Positions 1-11,005 of a DNA stretch of 64,000 nt are shown one piece after another. The stretch is from Scenedesmus sp. ARA3. Its lineage: Eukaryota > Chlorophyta > Chlorophyceae > Sphaeropleales > Scenedesmaceae. The stretch's first letter is position 1. Each line of letters opens with the position of its first letter. The stretch spans positions 16,198 through 80,197 of the forward strand of contig RWJK01001715.1 in assembly GCA_004335835.1 (NCBI GenBank), given 5' to 3'. Under the pieces are notes generated by a model, which was not told the origin of the DNA, did not search any database, and was given only the letters and a program-made list of their open reading frames with translations. Position numbers and translations under genes: made by a program.

Positions 1-127
1 CCTGGCACACTTTGCAGTACCAGTCACCTGCAGGCACCACACGCAGGCCCACGCAGTGCAAATGGAATGCCAGGGGGCAGCCATCACACATCAGCAGCTC
101 CCCATCACCCCTGCACAATGCACACAC
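1..127 (-). other. PHD zinc finger (C4HC3) at the window edge
   Basis: The minus strand encodes CALC, then MCDGC, FHLHC and WYCKVC, which is the Cys4-His-Cys3 ligand series of a PHD finger with the usual Trp before the last Cys pair. PHD fingers commonly read histone H3 tails. The reading frame is open without a stop from 1,381 to base 1, so it shares an exon with the FANCM-like [13 protein letters not shown] segment. An acidic, Ser-rich stretch precedes the finger. What follows it lies outside the window. Confidence 0.85.
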
Positions 128-1435
128 ATCATCATGGCTGCCGTCACTGCTGCACCCCTCATCATCCTCTTCTCCACTACTGCTATCCCTCACACCAGCA
201 GCAGCAGCAGCAGCAGCATCGCCAGCGTCATCACTTCCGTCATCTATCACTATCACATCCCCTACTCCTGCTCTACCCTGCTGCTGCCTATCACTGCTAC
301 CTACTCTACCCTGCCTGCTGCTGACTACACCTACACATGACTCTACCTGTGCTGCTCGCCCTGCTGCTGCTGCTGCAGCGCCAGTCCCTATGCCTCTGCC
401 CCTCCCCATCATGCCCCCAGCCCCTGGTAGCCTGCCTCCAGCAGCAGTGGCAGCAGCAGCAGTAGCAGCAGCAGCAGCTGCTGCTGGCTGGTCTGCCTCG
501 TCATCGTCCTCTAGCTCATCACTGTCATCTATGACCTGCCGCCGCCGCTGCCGCCCCTGCTGCTGCTGCTGCACTCCGCCTGCAGCAGCACCTTCCCGCT
601 GCTGCTGCTGCTGCTGCCGGCCGGCAGTTGCGGCCCTGCCTCCAAACAGCTGCTGCTGCTGCTGCTGCAGGTCATCTGCTAGCTCGGAAGGCTCCTCTAT
701 CTCATCTGTTACTTCTGTTACTTCTGTTACTTCCGTAGCAGCTGACTCAGAGGCCAGCACCCTGCCCCTGCCTTGCCTGCCTCTGCTGCTGCCCCTGTTG
801 TCTCGCCGCCCAGCTGCTGCTGCTGCAGCGCGCCCCTGCTGCTGCTGCTGCAGCCGCCTGTTCCCTAGCAGCTCCTCACCCTCGTCCTCCTCCTCCTCAT
901 CTCCTTCGTCCTCTTCCGACTGTGAACACTCAACTTCACTGCCATCTTCACACTCCTCTTCATACTCATCCTCCTCCCCTGCCGCCTTGTACCAGCTAGG
1001 TGTGTCAGCCAGTGCAATACCAGCCGGCTCATCACCCGACAAGCCACCACCCCCACCTGCATCAGGTGGCGTCTCATCCAGCCAACCATCTCCTGCCCCA
1101 GCAGCAGCAGCAGCGGCAGCAGCAGCAGCAGCAGCAGGCTCCTTCTTACTGCCTTTTCTGGATCTCCAGCCGCCATCCTCTCCTGCCTCACCCTGTCGCT
1201 GCTGCTGCTGCTGGGGCTTGCTGACGTGGCGTGGCCGTGCCCTGTGCCTGCCATTGACCAGTGCCCACATGTCCAGCCCGCCGCCTGGCGTCTGCTGACT
1301 CAGCAGCAGCGAGCGGTGGTACAGGCCCATGCCGGGCGTGGAGCTGCAGCAGCGGCAGCAGCAGCAGTAGCAGCAGCAGTGTCAGACAGCGGCAGCGAGC
1401 GTTGATACAGGCCCATGCCAGGCGTGGAGCTGCTG

Positions 1436-1466
<31 letters not shown>

Positions 1467-2200
1467 GTTAGCAGGCACCGCTCAGTCGCGTCAGTGCCAC
1501 TTGCAATGGTGACCGCGCTGCCTCGCATACCCTGGCATAACACACAGCAACAACAAGCGCTTGCAAATACTCACCGCTCAGTGGCGCTGCTGCCGCCTGG
1601 TGTTGTGGCCTCAGTGCCGGTTGCAATGAAGATCAAGAGGTCATCATCCTCGTCCTCGTCAGCAGCTGAGTCACCACACTCAACCAATCAAGCGCTCACC
1701 GCTCAGTTGCCTGCTGCCGCCTTGCTCGCTGCCACACGTTTTGCTACTAATGCCCGCAGTGGGCACCCTTTAGACGCTAATATCTTTAAACAATGTGACA
1801 AAGCATCAGGCACTCTCTGCTCAGTGGCGCCGCTGCCGCCTGGTGTGGTGGCCTCCGTTGCAATCAAGCCCGACAGGTCGTCATCCCCGTCCTGTTCAGC
1901 AGCTGAGTCAGCACATTCAACCCCATCAAGCGCCACTGCTCAGTTGCCCTGCTGCCGCCTTTCTGGCTACCACACGTTTTGCTACTACTGCGCGCAGCAG
2001 GCACCCCCCAGGCAGTCGATACCTTGAAACAATGTTCAAAAAGCCTCAGGCACTCACCGCTCAGTGGCCCCGCTGTTGCTTGGCGTGGTGGCGTCTGTTG
2101 CAATGAAGCCCGACAGGTCATCGTCCTCGTCCTCGTCAGCAGCTGAGTCAGCAGCTGAGTCGTCACTGTCAGCCTCTGCCGCCTCGTCGATGAAGACGCT

Positions 2201-2248
<48 letters not shown>

Positions 2249-3860
2249 CATGAGATCCAGCAGGCAACTGCAAATTGAGCACGGGTTCAATGAAGCAAGG
2301 CTCACGCATGCACGCATGCATGATGCAACGTTGCACCCTGCATGCCTAAAAGCAGCTCAGCTGCTCACACCAGCCCAAATCAAGGCAAACCAGCACCCTG
2401 CAGCTCAACTCTAAAACACTATTTTGAACAAGCTACATATATATGCAGCTGCGGCTCGCACCAGCGGCCAGCACGGCGGGCCCTCGCGCCAGCAACAGCA
2501 GCAGCAGCTGCTGCAGCTGCAGCGCCTGTAGCTGCCCTCGCCCGCTTCCTCCCTGCCTGCTGCTGCTGCTCAGCTGGTGCAGTGCAGCCCGCTACCCTGC
2601 CACGCGCATCACCTGCTGCTGCTGCCGCCCCTGTGCGCTGAAGCCTGCCAGCACCTGCACGCTGCTGCTGCTGCTGCTGCTGCTGCCTCAGCCGTGCTGG
2701 TGACTCAGCCAGACACACATCACTGTCCTCAAAGCACTCAGGGCCCTCCTCTGAAGCAGCAGCAGCAGCAGCAGGCCTTGCGGCAGCCCCAGCAGCAGCA
2801 GGGCTGACCTCAGGCGACTGCAGGGCTTGTGACAGCAGCACAGCACCCCTGCGGCCGCCACACGGCCTCGCCCGCTTGCGCCGTCCAAACCCAAAACCAG
2901 CAGCAGCACTGCCATCACCAGTGCTGGGCTCAGCACTGCATGCAGCAGCAGCAGCAGCGGCAGCTGGTGTGGTGCTGCGTGCCCTGGCAGCAGCAGCAGC
3001 AGCAGCGCGGGGTGTCACTGCCATCCCCAGCTCTGCTGCTGCAGCCGCTGCTGCCGCAGCAAAGCCACCCACTCCAGCACCCACAGCAGCAGCAGCAGCA
3101 GACGCTCTCCCATCGGCAGAGGGTGGCCGCTGCTTCGTGCCTGGCTTGCTGCTGCTTGCTGCTGCAAACAGATCTTCCAGCCCATGCAAGCCCTGCAGAT
3201 CTCCCTCCTCCCACGTGCAGGGACCCCGCGCTGGCCGTCCTGCTGTCCCTGGGGTTGTGTGCGCACTGGTAAACCCTGCAGACCCGCCACTTAAACCCTG
3301 CCGAGCACCTTTGTCGCTGCTGCTGCTGTAGCCAGCGGCTTGGCGCTTGCCTGTGCTGGGTATAATGTGTGAGGGAGCTGGCATGGTGCGTGCAGGGGGG
3401 GGCGACATGCAGCCGGCAGCAGCATCAAAGCGCAGCTGCCTGCTCAGCTGAGGCTCTGCTGCTGCTGCTGCTGCTGCTGAGGTTTCCGGCTGCTGCTGCT
3501 GCTGCTGCAGGTCTTCATTGCTGCTGAGTTTGTTGCCTGGCTTGAGCTTGAGGTCTGGCGTGGCTGAGCCCTGCCTGCAGCCAGCAGGCGCAGCTGTGAA
3601 AGCAAAACCACCAGCCACCTCAGCTGCTGCTGCTGCTGCTGAACCAGCTTGATGCCGTGCTGCTTCCTCGCCGGCACCTGCTGCAGCATCCATGTGTGGC
3701 AGCTGCCCAGGAGGGTTTGTTTCAAGCTGCTGGTGCTGCTGTTCCTGCTGCGCTGGCGGTACTTGCAGCAGCAGCAGGTCTCCATCAGCCGCTTGATCAT
3801 CAATAGAGTCGGGCAGCCAGGACACGCCTGCAGAGTGGCTGGAAGCCGCGGCCACTTGCA

Positions 3861-3916
<56 letters not shown>

Positions 3917-4131
3917 GTGTTTGCCTGCATTGCCTGTGGCAGCTCCAGCTGCTGCTGCAGCAGCTGCTGCTGCAGCAGCTGCTGCTGCTGTTCGGCTGGC
4001 ACATCCGCTCGAGAAGCTGCTGCCTCCTGTGCTGGCTGGTGTAATACCACTGCAGTGCTTTGCGGCTGCCTAGTACCTGCTGCTCTGCTTGGCGCTGCTG
4101 CTGCTGCTGCTGCCGGCGGCGGCTGAGCATT

Positions 4132-4170
<39 letters not shown>

Positions 4171-4689
4171 CTCCTGGCTGCTCAGCTCGTCCCAGGATGA
4201 GGCCTGCACGGGGCGCCGCATGGCTGCCCTGGCGCGGTTCTTGCCCATGCCGTTACGCCGCAGCGGCTGCCGCTGCTGCTGCTGCTGCCGCGGCTGCTGC
4301 TGCTGCTGCTGCCGCGGTGGTGGTGGCGCGAATGCATCAAATGCATTGTCTGCTGCTGGTTGCTCGCTGTCATCGAATGGGTCAATATCAGGTGGAGGAG
4401 CCAGGGACGCTACAGGCTGTGAATGCAACGGCAGCACAATGTTGGGCTGCTGCTGCTGCTGCTGCTGATATGCTTGGTGCTGCACAGACAGGGCCTGGGG
4501 CAGCTGTTCCAGCTCCTGCTGCTGCTGCGGCTGCAGGCAGCCAAGCTGCTGCTGCCCGCCAGGCCCATCACCAGTGCTATCTGTTGGAGGTAGCAGCTGC
4601 TGCTGCTGCTGCTGCTGCTGATGCCCAAGCGACAGCTCCTGCTGCCACACCTCTGCTGCATCTGCAAATGTGTCATCAACCTGAAGCCC

Positions 4690-4744
<55 letters not shown>

Positions 4745-5230
4745 GTCTGGTGCCCAAGTGACAGCTCCTGCTGCCACACCACTGCTGCATCTGCAAGTGT
4801 GTCACCAATTTGCTGCCCCTGCTGCTGCTGCTGCTGCGTGCCATGCTGCAAACTGCCACCACCTGCTGCACTCTCCCGTTGCTGCAGTCCCAACGGCATG
4901 TCAGCCTGTATGCCAGGGCCTGGCTTATCACCACCAGCTGACGCTGCAGCAGCGGCAGCAGCAAGCTTCGGCAATGCAGTGCTGCTGCAGTGCTGCTGTG
5001 CCAGCTGCTGCTGCCGCTGCGCCAGGGATACATCTGCCTGCGTCTGCAGCAGATCCGCTGGCAAGTGCTTGCCCCGTACTCCGCCTGCTGTTGAAGCAGC
5101 GGAAGCAGCAGCACCGTTCGCTAGCTGCTGCAGCCGCCGTGCCAATGGGACGTCAGCTTGAGTCACCGGCAGTAGCTTTGCCTGATCATCTTCACCCTGG
5201 AAAGCTGCTGTTCTGCCACCTGCTGCTGGC

Positions 5231-5285
<55 letters not shown>

Positions 5286-6396
5286 GATGCAGCTGGCGCT
5301 GGGCCAGTGGCCGGTCAGCTTGAGTCAACACAACCTCGTGCGCTTCACCATTCGGCTTCTCTAACGTGCTGTCTGCTGCTGCTGCTGTACTCAGCTGCTG
5401 CTGGCGCTGGGCCAGTGGCACGTCAGCTTGAGTCAGCAACATCTGCTGCTCGACGCCACACGCCTCTCCTGCTGCTGCTGCTGCTGATGTTGATGCTGCA
5501 GTCAGCTGCTGCTGGCGCTGCACCAGAGGCACATCAGCCTGTGTTGCTGGCGGGCTCATCCAAGAGTCGTTATCCGAGTCATCATCATCATCATCTGCTG
5601 CTGCTGCTGTTGCTGCTGCTTGAGGCGCTGAAAGCTGCTGCGCTGTCGCACCAGCCATATGTGGTGCCTGTTGGTTGCTCTGCTGCTGCTGCTGCTGCAA
5701 TGGCTGCTGCTGGGGCCTGGCTACTGGAATGCGCAACGCCAGCGGTATGTCTGACTGTGACAGCTGCTGCTGCTGCTCCTGCTGCTGCTGGTGCACGTCC
5801 CCACCACATACGCCTGCCAGCTGCTGCTGTCGCTGCGCCAATGGAACATCTGCCTGTGTGCCTTCTGCAGCAATCTGCTGCTGCTGAGCTGCTGCTGCTT
5901 TGCCTTTCCTGGCTGCAGATGCTGGCCTGGGCTTCTTGGGTCCTGCCAGTGCCAGCATCCTCTGCAGCAGCGGCACATCTTCCTGGCTGTGGCCCTCATC
6001 TGGCTGCTGCTGCTGCTGCTGCTGCTGCTGTACGCAATGCACAGCGTCGGCAGCTAGTGCTGCGGTATCCGGCCCCTCTGCTGCTGCTGCTGCTGCTGCT
6101 TTCTGCCTCAGCCGCCAGGGCACCTGAGCCTGCTGCGCTGCAGCAGCACCGCCAGCTGCCTCATCTGCCTCTTCATCATCAGAGCAGCCAAGCGCATCAG
6201 CATCGCTGCCATCAGCACCTGCTGCGGCTGCTGCTGCTGCTTCCTCAGCGGCAGCTGTGCATGCGCTTGTACGCGTCTGCTCTGCAGGCTGCATCATCAC
6301 ATCAGCTGCTGCTCCTCTCCTGCCAGCCACAGCTGCCAGCTGTGAGCTGCAGCCCAGCAGCGCTAGGCCCACCAGCGGATGAGCATCATGCGACCC

Positions 6397-6432
<36 letters not shown>

Positions 6433-7262
6433 CTCAGCATCAGTCAGTGGCTGCATCAGCTGGTCAAGCACTGCTGACAGCGCACCAGCACCACCACCAG
6501 CAGCTGCTTTGACGCAGCCGCTAGCGGTACCGCCGCCGGCAAGCTCACGCTGCTGCTGCTGCTGCTGCAGGTGGTAGTTCTGCAGCAGCTGCTGAGTGGC
6601 CCAGCTGCCCTCCGGCAGCAGCACTGCTGCAGCGCCAGGTGCGAGCCTGAAGCTGCCGGTGCGAGGGTCAAACTCAAACAGGCGCTGCTGCTCTGGCTGC
6701 TGTTGCCACTGCTGCTGATTGCATGGAGCATCACATTCTAGCTGCTCGATTAGCTCCACTTTAGCATCATCATCATACTGGCTAGCCTGCTGCTGCAATC
6801 CACGACCTGCTGCAACCCTTGCAACATGCATCTGCTGCTGCTGAGCATGCAGCGGGCCTGGTGACTCCCCCACCACCTGCACATCATCATCACTGCAGTC
6901 CCCTGCTGCAGCAGCATCCCCAGCAGCAGCAGGCGGCTTGGCTGCAGCCAAGTCGTCTAGCTGGCTGTCTGTTATGCCGCACATGTCATACACGTCGTGC
7001 ACCAGCTGCTCAGTGGGTGCCAGCACTTCCTGCTGCTGCTGCTGCTGCTGAGGCTGAGGCAGCCGCTGCAGCTGCTGCTTCCGGCGAATGGCCTTGCCTG
7101 GTGCCGGCTGGCCGTCCCCTAGGGGGCCTCTTGCTGCTGCTGCTGCTGCTGACCATGAGGTGCCGAGAGCAGCAGCAGCAGCAGCATCTGGCAGAGGGCC
7201 AGGCGTACCCCAGCCATCATCACTTTCCGCATCAGCACCAGCCGCCCGACGCCTGCCTAACC

Positions 7263-7296
<34 letters not shown>

Positions 7297-10200
7297 ATCT
7301 CCTGCAAACACAGCCTCCGCTTCATCCTCCTCTGCCAGATATGCTCTGCTGCTGCTGCTGCCGCCGCCAAGCTGCCTGCCGGCGCTGCCGCCACGCGCAC
7401 GCTTCGCAAGAGCAGCATAACCCAGCCCCGGCTCGGCCTGTGCAAACAGACCCGCAGCGCCAAAGCCTTGCTGCTGCTGCTGCTGTGGGTCTTTGGATCG
7501 CTTGCGCTTCTGTGCGGCGCCGCTGGTGCCGGCTGCTGCTGGAGGTGCTGCTGCGGCTGCGGTGTTGCTGCGTTTGCCGCGCGGCTTCGTCGCCTGCAGC
7601 AGTCATTATTGATGCAGCACAGCAGGTGCTTCGACTGTCCAATAAGCCTGTGTGCCTAGTGGTGCACGATGCTGGCAGCCTGCAAGACATTGCAGCTGAA
7701 ATTTGCCCTGTGTTACTGCACCATCGCTGCTGCCACAACAACTTGAAGCAAGTGCAGCAGCAGCAGCGACAGCAGCAGCATACGTAGTAGGGGCGGTGAC
7801 TGCTGTCATCACACGCACCTGCTGCGCGTCAGGCAGGCAGCAGCGATGCCTGTGCTAACAATAGCGCATGAGCCGCCACAGAATGCGCCAGCAGCAGCGA
7901 CAGTACTAGCATAAGCCATCGCACGCGCCTGCTCTGTGTCTGGCAGCGCCGCCAGTGTAGGCATGTCACTATACCATTACTGCTGCCACAGCAAGGAGCA
8001 AGTGCAGCAGCAGCAGCAGCACATAAACCACCACCACCAGCAACAGTAGCAGCAGTGACTGCTGCTATGACACCCACCTGCTCTGTGTCTGGCAGTACCA
8101 CCAGTGTGGGTGTTGGGGTGATATCTGGCGGCAGCATCGCTACCTCAGACTTGTGCAGGTCAAAGTTGCTGGCACGCAAGTGCGCCTGCACAGCAGCAGC
8201 AGCAGCAGCAGTGGCCGGTCACGCAGCATGAACATGTGGCAAGATACACGTCTGCAAAACGCAGGCCATGCAACGGCTGGCAGGGCGGCAGCAGCAGCTC
8301 CCTGAACCCTCCCTTGCATGGAAAACCCAGAAGTTAACAGGTGAAATGGCAGTTGCGCGTCAAACACCGCCTTCAGCTACACCGGAGGGAAGATAGGTAG
8401 TGTGCATGGGATGCGTTCAAAATGCAGCCACCCAGGCTCAAACTGGGGACCTTGTGCGTGTGAGGCACACGTGATGACCAGCTACACCATGGCTGCTGCT
8501 GCTGCTGCTGCTGCTGCTGAGGTCATAGCATGCTGGAGCCGGTGTTGCCAGCTCCACCTGGACGCCACCAGCGGTGCGGCGTTTGTTCCGCCAGTGCTGC
8601 GACGTTCCAGATTTTCGGGTGTTCGTTGCACCGTAGTTGCCTGTGCCCACACCGTGTAACCCCTCTTCTATTGAAAAAAAGTGCTGCGACAGGGCGGCTG
8701 GTCAATCTGTGATGGCGTACGCCTCATGAACACACCGTGTAACCCCTCTATCTTTCTATCTGTCAATCTGTGATGGGCCCCGGACCCACCTTGACCAGCT
8801 GCGGGGTTCTCACGATACGTGAGCTGAAAGAGGGGCAAGTGACGCACTCTAGAGTGATAGGTTGCCCACACCCCTGTAACAGACCTCTCTCCGCTGCTCC
8901 TTGGCATGGTTGTCCTGGTAGTGCTGCGCCTCGCGCCCCTTCACCCAAAACCTAAACCTAAATCCCCCAAGCCCTAATAACCACCCAGAACTCTTTAACC
9001 CTCACCAACCCTGAGCCCACCTTGACCAGCTGCTCCTTGGCGTGGTTGAACTCGTAGGGCTGCGCTCCCCGCCCCTCGCTGAGCAGCGTCACCACGCGGC
9101 CCAAGTGGCTAACCACAAACCACAAACCCAGAACCACACCCTAACATAACACATCATAACAGCAAACCCCACCTTGACCAGCTGTTCCTTGGCGTGGTTG
9201 TCCTCGTAGTGCTGCGCCTCGCGCCCCTCGCTGAGCAGCGTCACCACGGACCCTTGGGTGGCCAACACCACACCCCAAACCCTCAACCACACCCTAACAT
9301 TACAAATCATAACAGCAAATCCCACCTTGACCAGCTGCTCCTTGGCGTGGTTGTCCTTGTAGTGCTGCGCCTCGCGCCCCTCGCTGAGCAGCGTCACCAC
9401 GCGGCCCAATTTGCCAACACCAAACCCCAAACCCTGAACCACACCCTGACATGACAAATCGTAACGCTAAAACCCACCTTGACGAGCTGCTCTTTGGCGT
9501 GGTTGTCCTCGTAGTGCTGCGCCTCACGCCCCTCGCTGAGCAGCGTCACCACGCACCTCGGGTGGCCCCAAACCCCAAACCCTATACCAGAAACACCAAC
9601 AACTTGAACCCTAACAGCAAATCCCACCTTGACCAGCTGCTCCTTGGCGTGGTTGTCCTCGTAGTGCTGCGCCTGCCGGCCCTCGCTGAGCAGCGTCACC
9701 ACGCGGCCCAAGTGGCCAAAACCAAACCCTAAACCCTGAACCACACCCCAAATATCTTGAACGCTAACACTAAACCCACCTTGACCAGCTGCTCCTTGGC
9801 ATGGTTGTCCTCGTAGTGCTGCGCCTCCCGCCCTTCGCTGAGCAGCGTCACCACGCGGCCCAAGTGGCTAACCCCAAATCCCAAACCCTGAACCACACCC
9901 TAACATTACAAATCGTAAAGCTAAAACCCACCTTGACCAGCTGCTCCTTGGCGTGGTTGTCCTCGTAGTGCTGCGCCTCCCGGCCCTCGCTGAGCAGCGT
10001 CACCACACGCCCCGGCCTGCTGCGCCCGGTGCGGCCCTCGCGCTGCCGCATGCGTGATGGTGAGGATGCGTCCCAGCAGATGATGAGATCCACCTGCAGC
10101 ACACACGCATGTAGTGGCACACATGCACGCTTGTGACAGCTTGACTACATATGTACATGTGCAGGTGAGGGCGAGGAGGCGTCCCAGCAGATGATCAGGT

Positions 10201-10963
10201 CCACCTGCAGCACGCATGCTCATGATGTGTCATTTGGACTGTCTTTCAGTGCACGATCTCTGCCGCTATAGTGTAGCACAGGAGACCATGCATTTTGTGA
10301 TGGCAAAGAGGCGTCCCAGGCTGGGACTCCCAGCAGATGATCAGGTCGACCTACAGCACACACGCATTTGGTGGCACCCATGCACGCTTGTGACAGCTTG
10401 ACTACATATGTACATGTGCATGTGAGGGCGAGGACGCATCCCAGCAGATGATCAGGTCCACCTGCGGTGTACAGAGATCAAGTGCGGCGCAGATCCATGC
10501 ACTATTCAGAGGTGCACTGACGACGTCCAAAATGCATCCCAGCAGATGCTCTGGCCACCTGCGGTGTGCAAAATCCGCAGCACCCTGTTGGTACCCCACA
10601 TGCACCACACTGCTTTCTGATAGAGCCTCTAGGCTTCAAATTGATGGTTGATTGACAACTAGGTATTCTCCTACCTGAGCGATGTCCAGCCCCTCTTCCC
10701 CAATGCAGGTTGCCAGCAGCACGTTGAAGCAGCCCTCCAGCCAAACAACATGCGAACACCTCTCTCAACTCGACCCTGTACAGTTATGGGGTGTATGTCG
10801 AGGTTCAGCCTTTTGCCAGACTCCCACCTGGGGAATGTCCAGCCCCTCTTCCCCAATGCAGGTCGCCAGCAGCACGTTGAAGCAGCCGTCCCGGTACTCC
10901 TGCAGCACGCGCTGCTGCTCCTTCTGCTTCATGCCACCAGCCAGCTCCCCCAGCTCAGCCAGC

Positions 10964-11005
<42 letters not shown>

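Noticed and set aside
12..1298. 428-codon plus-strand frame rich in Ser, Ala, Pro and Cys
   Set aside because: It is the antisense of an acidic, Gln-rich FANCM exon that contains a clear PHD finger on the minus strand; triplet repeats leave all frames open.
1..2419. PHD finger as a separate gene downstream of FANCM
   Set aside because: Considered because a stop follows the long exon at 2,419. A phase-2 donor at 2,462 joins exactly to 2,198 and then 1,343, restoring FANCM-like C-terminal motifs, so one gene is the better reading, though not proven.
4089..6512. 807-codon plus-strand frame rich in Ala and Leu
   Set aside because: Antisense shadow of the long FANCM exon. The minus strand has conserved motif repeats, whereas this frame is only low-complexity Ala/Leu/Gln.
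8140..8367. Extra FANCM exon encoding [14 protein letters not shown]
   Set aside because: Exons 11 and 12 join directly in phase and align with the FANCM order, so this segment is probably intronic.
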